43,507 bases of DNA, taken from contig SGPM01000240.1 of the NCBI GenBank assembly GCA_004802725.1, positions 1 to 43,507 of the forward strand, written 5' to 3'. Below the pieces are notes generated by a model. The model saw nothing but the letters and a program-made list of their open reading frames with translations, had not been told where the DNA came from and made no database searches. Origin of the DNA: Antrodiella citrinella (Eukaryota > Basidiomycota > Agaricomycetes > Polyporales > Steccherinaceae). Within the stretch, counting starts at the first letter, position 1, and each line of letters starts with the position of its first letter. A program made the position numbers and the translations under genes. Of the stretch, positions 1 to 10,966 are shown piece after piece.

Positions 1-41
1 TAAAGTTCTAATATCTGAAGGGTAGAATCATAGTTTCCACG

Positions 42-2834
42 ATGAGCGAAGCAAGTACGTCTTGTCAGGACTTGGAGGTAACCGTTGTCGTTAATTTTTG
101 GCTGGATTGTGATTGACACCCGTACCCAGGCGACAGCCCGCTCTTTCACCTCAGTGGGACAAGTGTTTGCAGCACGAAAACCACTCATTCCGGGCGTAAA
201 GCTGGCAGCGACAGCTTGCTATCATTTTACCAAACACGCCTCCATGCCGTATTGCTTCATTTCGACGCCCAATATGGAGTTCATCCCGGAACTTCACGCG
301 ATTGATGACAGAGTTCGATACTACGAAGACGGTATGATGGGAGGCCTGGAATTTTTCAAATGGCCTCAAATACACGACGAGAACGCACGGTGGGCGATGG
401 CTGCGCCGGGGAACCTCGATCTCATGTTCTGTTCTGTGCAAACCTTCCCACTCCTCGACCACAAGCACATACTCCTGATGTACGCCGACGAGAAAGTTCC
501 GTGGTTCCATATACGCCCTCTCAACTTCATGATTTCCAAGGCGTTTCCGTCGATGGAATTTGGATGTTTGGACCGGGGGACCATTTCGCGTCTCAGGGCT
601 GCCATGCTTGAGGTGGGCGTCCTCGCCATCCAGTTACAAGAGGATTTGGATGAGGCTCGCAGCTCTGTATCTGTCTCAGAGAACTTCGAGGTCGATAAAG
701 ATATTCAGCGTGCCCAAGTCCTCCGAGTCCGTCTACTACATGCTTATCGGAAATTGCATGATGGTGGTCAGACCCCTTTGATAACGATGCTGCTCTTCCG
801 TGAGTTTCAGCGCGTGCTATTGGCTATGCGAGCGTGGATCAACTACTACGCTGTGATCTGGCCACGCATGATCAGCCGGGAGGACCATAGCGACAATGTA
901 TTACCTTTGCGCGGCGTCTTTTCGAATGATGTAGAGGTGGTGGGCAATTTGCATGGCGCTGGGGTACCTGTCTGGTACATCCGAATGCTCGACACTTTCA
1001 ATTCATCGACCTTGGTTCACCGGAGCGCAGTACCCGTTTCTGCTCGGATGTCTTTCAGCTCTTTGCCTGTGATGCGCTTGGGTCGCCAGCCAATGCTGAC
1101 CCCTTCTTGGACTCGCAAAGCTTTCGAGTCTCCTACTGTTTCGACACTGCTGGAGAGGATTCAACGGGTCAGCGTGTCTATGCAAAGTTTTGTCACGGGT
1201 GCTCAGGAGTATAATCCTGCACTCGCATCTGTAGCGGCGGCTCGGGCCTCGTCATCTGAGAGGTCTGCTGACCACGTGTTCTCATTCGATGGGGCGGAGC
1301 CGGGGTTGCCCGTGGAGGAGTTGGCTCGGCGCAACGAAGATAATCAGAAGAAGCTTGGGCCGGAAATTGATGATATTATGCGAGCGAGCGAAGACGATGC
1401 CGGGACATGGCAGAGTGCGTATATTCTTTATTTGACTTTGCGTTGTGTTGATCGTTGTTGCATTGAACTTTAGTCCAACATAATGCTGAGGTCGATATGG
1501 ATTCTCCGGAATCACCTTCTCCGGAACATTTCCGCCTGCCCACATATTCTGACGACGACGATGACGACGAGGGTGCGCCGACAAGTCGTATACGTGTCGA
1601 TGTTGCAGGCACTTCAGCAGCGGGCGGGATGAGACAGAACCAGAAGCAAAAGGTTGACTCGTCACCACGGGCGCAGTGGGTGCCAGTCGAGGCACAAGGT
1701 TGGCAGGATGTGGTCAAGTTGTGCGGTTTGGGTGACGTTGACCGTTGCCGCCTACTGTACTTTGCTCCTCCGCCGGACATTTTCTTTTCTGTCGAGCTTC
1801 AGTCAGCGACCGGGAGTCGTCGTTTACACAACTGGATCCGCATTCGGAGATGGTGTCTGGGTCAAGCTGTGAACTCGCCGTCTCATGGAGCTCTTTGGGC
1901 GAAGACGGCTTGGAGGAATGCGTTGGATGGCCTGTACTACCATGTGCAGGATATTCCGTCAGACCATTGGCAGCCCCTTTCCGCGGCAGCAGATATTGCT
2001 CGTTTGCCCCCTCATGTCAACGCCCCCCGATCACACACTCGTCCTACGCACGTTTCCCCCCCAACTGATTCTACCTCCGGTAATCTCTCTGTCGAAAGTG
2101 CTGGTGGAAAAAAAAAGTGAGCTCGCAAGGGACCGAAGTCTGTTGAGCGCTCCGAGCAGCGAAAGAGGGCCGAGCGTGTGGATGTTAATGTGCGGTTGGG
2201 AGTGCACGCTGAATTCACGCCCTGGGATCCTGCCGAAGAGGTGTCTTGGGGGCGGTGGAAACTTTCGCAGGATGCAGTCTGCGGTAACAGTGTCCTTTGG
2301 CGTGAAGTTCTTTGGGAGCTTGCTTTAGTGAACTTTCGCTTGGAGTTGCTCCATGTCGATCGCCAGCTCTGTCCTGCCGTTTACGCAGACCCGACCCAAG
2401 CTCTCATGCGTTCTCATCAAGTCATTTCAATCTGGAGTTCGGAGGGTGCTGTGTTGCCGGATTGGGAGCTTTCGTTAGAGGTGGATCTTTTGTCTGAGGA
2501 CGATGATATCGAGTACGGGAAGTCGTTGAAGCGTTTCGCCGACTGCATGTCTGTTTGGCCTGGAGGATCGCAAATGACGGATATCCTGTCTCGGTATGGT
2601 CCCCCGAAGGCCCATGATGGAGTTGATATCGGGCTGGCGAAATATATGCGTGCGAGCGTATTGAAACGAGGTGACAACCAGGAAATCTATGGATTTTATC
2701 TCCGGTCCGCACATCAGGTCCTGAAGCGCTTGCCTACTATTCCTCTCGCCGTGCCTCCTGACCTCGACTATCATTATGACCGTGCGCTCCTCAATGCTCA
2801 ACTCATCGCGGCTGAAGCCGGGGCATCTACCTGA
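42..2834 (+). CDS. Agaricomycete hypothetical protein, possible internal stop
   Basis: Function not recognised. I model three exons: 42-77, 130-1414 and 1474-2834. Both introns (52 and 59 nt) have GT..AG ends and join exactly in frame, giving 894 codons including the final stop. The ATG at 42 begins MSEASTSCQDLE and is spliced onto a long globular N-terminal half that includes FSNDVEVVGNLHGAGVPVWY. An acidic run (DDDDDDE) follows, then a basic linker and a tryptophan-rich C-terminal part with EEVSWGRWK and FRLELLHVDRQLCP. From memory this resembles a multicopy family of Agaricomycete hypotheticals often seen among repeats; I could not check. The frame is interrupted by TGA at 2118-2120, directly after a run of nine A. 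It is either a nonsense change or part of a 51-nt intron (2117 GTGAGC to AG at 2167). The next gene, a KDZ transposase, starts 463 bp downstream on the same strand. Confidence 0.6.
2108..2120 (+). other. Nine-A run followed by in-frame TGA
   Basis: Nine consecutive A bases (2108-2116) precede G and an in-frame TGA (2118-2120) inside the long exon of the first gene. The same frame stays open for another 714 bases and codes for a basic linker (SVERSEQRKRAER) and then a globular region. The G at 2117 also begins a strong donor, GTGAGC. An acceptor at 2166-2167 would remove 51 nt, including the stop, without changing frame, but its sequence (AAAGAG) is weak. Confidence 0.8.
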
Positions 2835-3297
2835 GGTTGTACCCTGCTAGCATATTGTTATTTTCTTGCATTTATTTCATCCATGTACTTCACGTTTGGC
2901 ATCGTAGTAGTGTAAAGATAGGACTGAAGTTTCTCGTGGACATCTTGTGTAGTACAATTATTGTGTATATTGCTCTCTCTGATCGTGGACTAATCTCCAT
3001 ATCTTGATTTTTTTGGGCTGAACTGTAGTGCATTTAGTTGGGCTGTGAACTGGACGTTCGACGGGGGCTATGCTTACTCATACAACTCATGTCGTCGCGA
3101 TTAATTTGTTCAATTGTTCCTCCATACAGGTTTCGTTGGAAATGAAAGTCGTCGGATCTGCGATGAGAGTGCGTGCATATTTGAAATTTCTTGCTTCCTT
3201 GTGCTGATCTTTGTTATTTGTGTCTCTATTCTCGTTCAAATAATACCGGGGGGGGGGGGGGGGGAATGCCATCATACAGTCGAGTCCACTGTCTACG
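2835..3297. other. Intergenic spacer before KDZ transposase
   Basis: No gene is supported here. The spacer is AT-rich, lies between two genes on the same strand and holds a 17-base G run near its right end. It presumably carries the 3' UTR of the upstream gene and the promoter of the transposase gene. Confidence 0.6.
3248..3264 (+). repeat. 17-nt poly-G tract
   Basis: An uninterrupted run of 17 G bases lies 33 bases upstream of the ATG of the KDZ transposase. It could form a G-quadruplex on this strand. Its exact length is likely unreliable because homopolymers are error-prone in sequencing. Confidence 0.95.
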
Positions 3298-6200
3298 ATG
3301 TCGGCCGCATTGAAGGTTATGGAGAGAGGAAGAAAGCGACGCTTGGCTAAGAAATCCGCTGCAGCTGCGGGCTCGGCTTCTGTGTCTTCGTCGTCGACGC
3401 CATCGGTATCCTCATCCTCATCTTCCGCTCGTCCCACCCCTGCTCTGTCCTTGCCAAGAACCCTCGTTCCGACACGCGAGTTGCCTCAAACTCGGAGGCC
3501 GAGGGGAACCGCCCATTTGCCAGACGTCTCACCGTTACCGATTCTTGCAGGCGGATACGACTGGGCTCGTTCGCAGGACCGTGCTGCGCTGCTTACTCGC
3601 ACTTTGGGCCCTAGCGTGCCGAGAGATGCTGACCCCTTGGCCTCGGATGCCCCTNCAGCCAATCTCGCGGCTGATGATTTGCCAGTCGAAGGAGAAGAAC
3701 CGTCGTACCTCGACATGGGTTTCCAAGTCATCCAGGATATTGTCACTACTGGGAAGCCTCTCCACCGTCAGAAGAAGGAGAAGCAGTGGCAGACGTGGAT
3801 GAATACAACTATCCCCAGTCTCGTCGGCCCGTATCTACGGCTNGTTNGATTGACTGAGTCATTTCGGAAACCTTTTCCGGTAGAGGCTAGCTGTGGATGC
3901 AATGAAGGGCGTCATCTAGACGTGCTGTGTGTTCGATTCGATAGTGGGTGTATTTCGTCTGCGAAGATTACTTCTGCGACTGAACGGATGGACTAGGTAT
4001 TGAACGTACACGGCTTCTCGTATGCAAATGCTCTCCTGCGGCGCTGCAGCTACTGCNCAAGGGGTTCTTCCCATGCAGTCCGGTCCATCCTACTTTGGCC
4101 GTGGAACTTAGCATGCTTGAATTCGTTCGCGAGCTGTTCGTGCGCCTTGCGCCCAATGTGACTGCGTGGTGCGGTGCGTTGGAGGCATTCTTNTGGAGAC
4201 GTCAATACAAGCTCGAACATCAGGTACTCCTCCTGGTTAATTGGGTATTTGAGCGAAACTGAGCGATTTGATCGACAGGATTCTTTGCGGCAACGTTTTG
4301 GGAAAGCCCTTCAGTGGTACATAGTGTTGGTAAACGAGGCAGTAGCCAAAGTACAANGCGAATGGGACGGATGCAAACATGCTGTCCTCCAAGATCGAGG
4401 TAAGTCAACAATCTTTGTTATGAACACTGAGCTGATCATCCGTCACGCAGGCACTCATGATACGATTTCTGACNGACATGCTGCAGCTCCCGATGGCTTG
4501 TCATCGCCTGCGACTGGGTCCTCTGGATTGCCCCCGCTTCGTCCGTCGTCGTCGGCCGCGACAGCATATGCATCCTCGGTTGGCTCTTCACCNACCGTTT
4601 TTGTTCACTCCTCTCAGGTATCTTCCCTTTCGCCTCCGCTGTCGCCCTCGTCCCCGCCATTACCGNCCTCATCTCCGCCATTACCGCCGTCGTCCCCGCC
4701 ATTACAGCNGTCGTCGCCNCTATTACCACCCACGTCTCTTCCCTCGTCGCCTTTGCAAGATCCTGATCCACCCTTGGAGCATACGGATCATCCCTCGTCG
4801 ACTCCGGATGAGAAGNGTCACCATCCCAGCTTGTATTTACAGGCGGCATGCCCGATATGCTTCTCTCCAACAATATTTGACAAGATGCGAGAGGGGCAGT
4901 ATAAAGCGTGCGTTGAACATTGATGACCATTTGTGTAATCTGCTCACAGTATTTTTACAGGCCGAACGTGCTCGTAATGCTAGACGGCTGCTTCACGCAG
5001 AAGCGACGCCGTACGCAGGGTGGGTTACACGATGCTCCCAGGGCTCATCCAAACACATGTTTCCTGAGTGAGGACTTCCTGTCGGAGATTGAAGAGTTTG
5101 TGGAGGAGAAGAGAGGAAAGAAAGGGCGAAAGAAGGAGGAGCCGCCACCCGACACGACGGATGATAAGGTGGAGGACGGCATGAAAATTCCGAACTCGGT
5201 CTTGGAGAGCTGTGGGGAATCTTTCAAGGCAGCGGATGAGCGGCGAATAAAGGCTAGCACCAAATATTTTGCTGACACTGGTCTCATGGCTCTTGTGTGC
5301 CGCCACGATCGAGTGCTATGGNTGGCCAACATGACTTCGGCCGGCGAGAAGCAGCACTACGCTCTCGCACTGCTCTTCCAACTCCTTAAACACCTCCCTC
5401 CTGACACGAACATCGGTGTCCTGTACGACATTGCGTGCCAATTGGAACGCAGTTGCCGGAAGCATGGGTATTTTGGTGATGACCTCGAGCGATTTCTCTT
5501 TGCTCTCGCCNTCTTCCATGCATACGGACATGAGTGGGTATGCCAGCTCATCTACCATCCTCGCAAGCGTGTAGGGTTTGGGTTGACGGATGGGGAGGGC
5601 TGCGAGAGATTGTGGAGGATACTTCAGATACTGATTCCAGGTTTGCGAGTCAGTGGGGTATGTGGCTTATTTTGTTTGACGGTCTGTGTTTACTGATCAT
5701 GTGAATGCAGTATTATCAGCGCAAAATGCTCTTGNACGAGCAGATCCAATTCAATCGCTCGCAATCCTTCGTTCAGTTGGCGAGCTGGGTTCTCCGGAAG
5801 CGGAACTTGACGATCGACAAAATGAACAGATTGGAAGCTGAGCTTCGCAAACTTCGGCTCGCCGACAGTACACTTACCGACGAAGAACTGCGAATGGAGC
5901 ATGCGAAGCAGGTGGTTGCACAAACAAAACCGTTGGCCCGTAAGTGATGATTCTTGCCCAGAAGTGCCATCTGTCTCACTCGTGTTGTAGGTCAGCAGAA
6001 GAACGCCGGTAGGAAGGCCATCGAGCTGGTTATGGAAATACAACGTGCCATTGATGCCGTGGATGAGCAAATGAAGGCTATCGACGACAAGATGAGTGCA
6101 CCCAACGATCACAGGAACTTTATCACCGCAGAAATCATGCTAGAGCTGAGCGGATCAAGGGCACATTTGGTGTCGACGAAGGAACGATTGGAGTTGAACA

Positions 6201-7330
6201 AACGGTCGGTGATGGGCAAGCTGGGTGCGATCGAGCAGGAGCAGCTGAGTCGGCTGAAGAAGAGCGAGTACATCAATTGTCGCGTCAACGTTTATGCCCT
6301 TGCTGCTCGGATTATCCATCGTATGCGCAGTCGGCGGTTTGAACTTGACCGTTTGGAAAGATCGTTTCGGACGGCGGTCAACGGTACGTGAGATGCAGTA
6401 CATGACTTTGCAGATATCTTCCTGATCATCACCATAGAAGCAAATCTGTCATCTCATATCGCTGCATCTCTGAAGTCGAGGCAGGCTACTATCACAAATC
6501 TCGTCAGGCGATACAACACGTTGTGCGCGAAGATGCAGGATTTAATTGACAAGAAGAAGGCACCCGCTCATTCAGTTGCTCCGCGCGAAATGAAGATGGA
6601 TGGACTGTTCAAGTTGGATGTTGACCACGACATATGGCAGGAACTTGGCTTTGAGAATGTGGATGGCGAAGATGTGCCGCGGTGGTTAGGGAGTGAGCAC
6701 GTGAGGGAGGGGATACGATATCTCTTAGAGCTGGACCGATGTCGAGAGGAGATGGAACGTCTGGGATGGGAGCGGTGTGCTTTACAGGAGTGGTTTGCGG
6801 TTGAATGGAAGGTTGCGACAATGGCGATTGAAATGGGTGAGTCAGCAGTTATATTTGAACTTCGTGTCGAAACCGACATCTTTTGCGTAGCATCAGATGA
6901 TGATATGAAGTACCAGCTGCAAGCACGTCAAGACTCCTTACTAGATGTCTACATTACGTGGGAAGGCAAGCTTAGGTCAGTGAAACCAGCGTATGCACTA
7001 CTACCTAAGTGGGGTCCGGAGTGGGCGGAGGAGCACGCGAGAGATAAGTTACTTCGCAGGAGTGCTGTGAAGAGTGTGAAGGAAAGCGGGGAGGAGGAGG
7101 ATCTGGAGGTGGACTTGGCGCAAGATGATGAGGAGTATTATGAAGGGGAGGAGGGAGATGCAGGACTGATACAGGATCTTGAGGCAAGTCATGAACAAAG
7201 TGCATTCACTGATGAGAATGAAGATTGGACGGACATCACGGTGAGACCGATTGGTGTAGAGTTGTATGGTAGTGTACTGCAGATACCAGGTACACCACGG
7301 ACACCTAAAAAACGTGTCCGAGTGTATTAA
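3298..7330 (+). CDS. KDZ-family DNA transposase, apparently intact
   Basis: Kyakuja-Dileera-Zisupton transposase, the enzyme that moves this DNA transposon family. Exons: 3298-3943, 3997-4223, 4279-4399, 4451-4898, 4961-5657, 5711-5939, 5991-6383, 6438-6836, 6891-7330. All junctions keep frame, giving 1199 aa. A Ser-rich N-terminus is followed by the KDZ-associated cysteine cluster (VCKCSPAALQLL...GFFPCSP), a Pro/Ser-rich linker and an ACPICF cysteine pair. The RNase H-like core carries LDGCFTQKR (about D489), YDIACQL (about D637) and DGEGCERLW (about E693); these are the likely D-D-E residues. FHAYGHEWVCQ is a strong family signature. A long charged, partly helical C-terminus follows, with WEGKLR and an acidic tail. 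The last intron (6837-6890, 54 nt) has no stop in frame and might be retained. About 15 single N bases lie in the first two thirds. No disabling change is seen, so the gene could be active. Confidence 0.92.
4641..4730 (+). repeat. 21-bp coding minisatellite (SSPPLPP)
   Basis: About four copies of a 21-bp unit lie inside the transposase gene; the ATTAC core recurs at 21-bp spacing. They encode a repeated Ser-Ser-Pro-Pro-Leu-Pro-Pro type linker between the cysteine cluster and the catalytic core. Three N bases fall within the repeats, as expected where copies are hard to resolve. Confidence 0.8.
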
Positions 7331-7460
7331 TGCTTATTACTGTGCTTGACAACATGCCTACAATTCTGGCTACATTGTCATATGAAGAAGAATAACATAA
7401 GTGCTATTGTTCATGTCAACATGAGACAGGACATTTGGCTAGATGTCAGTGGCCAACAAT

Positions 7461-7593
7461 CAGTGGGCAGGCCAGTCGAGTGGCCATGACCCAGTGGGTA
7501 GGCCAGTTGAGTGGCCACGGCCCAGTGGGCAGGCCAGTCGAGTGGCCATGACCTGGTCACCAGGCCAGTCGAGTGGCCAGGACCTGGTCACCG
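7461..7593 (+). repeat. 31-bp tandem repeat with palindromic core
   Basis: Four full 31-bp units (7461-7491, 7492-7522, 7523-7553, 7554-7584) and a partial fifth. A degenerate partial copy may sit just upstream (7446-7460). Each unit carries GGCCAGTCGAGTGGCC, a 16-bp near-palindrome with one mismatched pair (unit 2 has one further change, AGTTGAG). The last copies also carry GGTCACC. The array lies 131 bp after the transposase stop codon, so subterminal transposase-binding repeats are one possible role. Confidence 0.93.
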
Positions 7594-7691
7594 GGCGTTG
7601 CGCGAGTCATCTCGGACGAAACACGAACATCACCGGACTACTCTACTCTATTCCTAGGTCCTCGGCCCACCCTTACGACTCCTCTACTTAC

Positions 7692-8024
7692 GCCCTTGCG
7701 TGGTGTCCTCCTCCTGGAGTACCCCCATTGTTGGGTGGGTTACTTCTGCGTTCAGGAGCCCGTCTGGTGCATCAACGTACGAGTCGCGTTGAAGGGGGTC
7801 GTCGGGGAACTCGTCAAGCTCCATCATGCAGCTGCTTGGGGCCGCGTAGCTGATGTGCTGGATGACGGTCCTCGTGGTTTCGTTGAGTTCGTTTGCGAAG
7901 AGGCTTGTGATTTCTTGGCATNGAGAATGGTTTGTACATATCTGTTGGGCCGTGGTGTGGGTCTCGAAGTCGTCGAGGTTCAAANATAACTGTGTGAGCC
8001 TCCCAGGTGTGGCAACGTACAGTT
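7692..8024 (-). pseudogene. Orphan exon of unknown minus-strand gene
   Basis: On the minus strand 333 bases are bracketed by a 3' splice-like TTAG (8028-8025) and a perfect 5' splice site GTAAGT (7691-7686). Within it one frame stays open and reads like protein, including NLDDFETHTTAQQICTNHS, CQEITSLFANELNETTRTV and SAAP/ELDEF-type segments. I do not recognise the family. No clear partner exons are visible on either side; the lower-coordinate side runs into the 31-bp repeats and the transposon. It may be the remnant of a gene split by an insertion, an exon of a gene whose other exons I missed, or chance. Two N bases lie in it. Confidence 0.4.
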
Positions 8025-8736
8025 CTAACGTAAGAGTCAAGCACCACGCTTCAATTGCCAGTGGGTATGCCGATAGAGGTGAATGCGCAGGAGGTTTTGA
8101 CAGCAGTCTCGAAATTCATCGAAATTTGGACAAGTCAANAACAGCGNGGACGTATTNTCGATGTAGAGCGGTGTTTTTGCTGACTGTACATTTAGTAAAT
8201 GCGAGGAAAATTAGATAGTACGTCAGGTCCCCCTGACAATGTATATGGTAAGTAGTACTCTTCGATATCCACTTCATGAAGTTGGCAAAGACCTCGTCCA
8301 AACCGCCAAACGAGGCTTGGAAGCAGCTTGGCCCATATAGTACCTATTCGAAAGCTTGATCACAATNGTGATCACACAACCCATTATTGATTATCGCTCA
8401 NNTTTATATTAGAATTTGGGTGCAATTTGGATGCATACAGTGACAACATATAATTGAGATCTCAGCCNGAGCAGTCAAAAGATGCTCATGATCAGTAGTA
8501 AGCGCTCATACTTTCTCAATTTTAAAGTCCGATCGCCGACTTTGATCGTGCCATCATGACCCGCAGCTGGACCACTACCGTGACACCCTGGTACAAACGG
8601 AATCTAGTNCGCCCCCACTAAACTTTTACCTTCCACTTGAGTGTGGCAGAAGAAAGTGGGTACTTATGACTTCTTCCTNCATGATCTGTACGAACTTTGA
8701 CAAGCTGCTCAGGCTCACCGTGGGCCNACGATTCCC

Positions 8737-10771
8737 ATGCCTCGTCGAAGAAACTCTGATTCATCAGAATCTAGCTATGGACAGGTCATCTCGCCTTCAC
8801 GACGTGCCCTCGGCCNAGATAATCAAGATCTTGTCAATGGGGAGACCTCACACTTCCTTGGAGACGAGACCTGGAGGTCTTCTCCTGAACCTATTCGTCG
8901 TCGTCGTCGTACCGATGATACGCCGATAGTATCCAAGCTGGACTATCCATCCGGTGACAATCCTACGCCAGANGCTGTTACAGCAGGCTTGGGGACGTCC
9001 TCCCCAGCTAGTGGTAGATCTGGCGCGCGGCGTGATACTAGTAGTACCTTGCCTGCTGCACAAGCAGGGACCCAAGGACTCTCCCAGCGACTTCAAGACG
9101 TCCGGGTATCCTCCNCAAGCAGGAGCAGGACTGGGTCCTTGCCGATGCGCAATCCGATCTCTGACTTAACTACTAGCTTCGCAGTCCCGACCATACCTCA
9201 GATTTCCACATCGCGCTTAGGATCTTTTCCAAACCCTTACTCTGACCCCGGTCAACCATCGATCCGTAGTGGGCCACCGCCNGTATCAGTCGTCAGAGCG
9301 GGCTCAAAGTCACGGCTAGGCTCTCATTTGGACCCAATCCCATATTCCGACTCTCCTCCTTCGTCTACTAGTGCAAAGAGCACCAAGAGCGGCAAAGGGA
9401 AGGCCAGGGCTGCCGTGGACATCAGCCAGGAGAGAAAGAGCGACAAGAGCANCAGCAAGAGCAATCAAAGCAAGTCGAAAATTTCAAACCGCTCTTCGTC
9501 TTCGTCGTCGTCCTCAAGTCATGCAACGCACAAGAGGTCCTCCACGGCATCCAAAGACGAATCAGTCAAGCAGATACCGTTTCAAGCATCCCGAGGACAT
9601 TTTCGGTCTCAATCTGCATCATATACGCCACTGGAGCCCTTGCGGACGATAGAGTCTGTCAGAGATCAGGTGGCACGAGGGATTGCGATTCGCGCAGTCC
9701 AACGAGCGGAGTCTGTAGATGGCACCAAAATTGGTCTAGTCATCACTCTGCCCAGTGTTGTACCTGCTGCCCTTGACGACAATACTACCGTCCACTTCTT
9801 ACAAGATATCGCGTCAAAAATCAGCTCGGCATTTCTGACAACACCTTATCTGTTTATCCTGGCTACACCCATCCATTCGAAGTCTACCCCCGAAGTCCGA
9901 CGACAGAGCTCGAGAACCACGGAATCCTCGATGTCGTCATCTGCTGCGGCTGCACACAGGCCATTTAATCAGAGTCCTGTTCTGATCATCAGCTCATCGC
10001 CTGAATTCCTCGAGCGAGCGTCCCGGCTTCTCTCTGCGAAGTTCATCGGAAGAGTTTCTCCCTCGGATACCACGTTCCGGATGTCGATGATGCCAATATA
10101 CACGCCCATCACCGCATCGGACTCTTTGTACTACGACCCAGCACCTTCGCACCTCGCATACATTCACTCGTTGAACCATACACCGTACGACCATCCCGCG
10201 ATGTACGATGTCCTGCGCAAGAGCGCCACAGACTTGGTCGATCCGTTATTGCCACCTCCGGGGTCGCTGGGCATTCGTCAACTGCTCACTGTCGCTCGCA
10301 GCAAATTGCAACGCATCCACCCGTCTGATGCGTACAATGCGCTCACCGAGGCAGACACACCGTGGCCTGTACTGCTCGTGGACATCAGGCCGGAGAGCGT
10401 GCGGAAAAGAGACGGGGTCGTACCTGGAGCAATGCATGTGGAACGCAATGTCTTGGAGTGGAGATTTGACCCGAGGGGAAAGGTGACTGGGAGTGTAGTG
10501 GATGGGAAGGTGATCACTGAAGATGACCCCGAAGGAGGGAGGCTTGCCATCGCTGATCGGTACGTTTAAGAAAACTTCTTCCCAGGTCCTTTGACGTTGC
10601 TAATACCTGTCTTACAGATATGACTTGAGAGTCATTGTTTTCTGTACGGACGGTTATACGAGCTCGCTCGCAGCCGTTAGCTTGCATGACATCGGGCTGT
10701 TGAATAGCACAGATATTATCGGAGGTTTCAGGGCATGGAGAGCAGCTGGTATGCCGGTGGAGAGGATTTGA
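8737..10771 (+). CDS. Disordered protein with C-terminal rhodanese domain
   Basis: Two exons, 8737-10559 and 10618-10771, give 658 aa. The first 330 or so residues are Ser/Arg/Pro-rich and look disordered, with a poly-Ser tract. Residues about 330-500 form a more ordered stretch (VITLPSVVPAALDDNTTVH, FLERASRLLSAKFIGRV) that I cannot assign. Residues about 509-658 are a rhodanese domain: VLLVDIRPESVRKRDG, ERNVLEWRFDP, the active loop FCTDGYTS with the catalytic-type cysteine near 617, and GGFRAWRAAGMPVE. Rhodaneses transfer sulfur from thiosulfate or persulfides or act as regulatory modules. The domain wording is closest, from memory, to actinobacterial single-domain rhodaneses. Several N bases occur in the first exon, so individual residues there are uncertain. 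Confidence 0.85.
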
Positions 10772-10966
10772 TCTCGAACATAGAGTTGTATACTTACACA
10801 TAAATATTCCTGCTGTATCGTTGTTATGTCTCATTTCCAGAGTCTGAAGTTTCATTTCTAGTCCTTTGAGATTTGAGATTCGATGTTTAAATTTTGAGTC
10901 GCGTACGTAGTGGCACCGGCGTCAATAATCCTTGCTTATAACCACCACCATCCTCCTCTCCTCAGC

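Larger units (their letters stand above)
7331..8736. other. Region 3' of KDZ gene: repeats and orphan exon
   Basis: No complete gene is seen. The region holds the 3' flank of the transposase, the 31-bp tandem array (7461-7593) and a minus-strand exon-like block (7692-8024). From about 8100 to 8736 the sequence is AT-richer with many single N bases and nothing I can recognise. The right end of the transposon should lie here, but I could not identify terminal inverted repeats. Confidence 0.6.

Noticed and set aside
7443..7989. Plus-strand frames of 136-138 codons over the 31-bp array
   Set aside because: They simply translate the tandem repeat and then run antisense to the better minus-strand exon.
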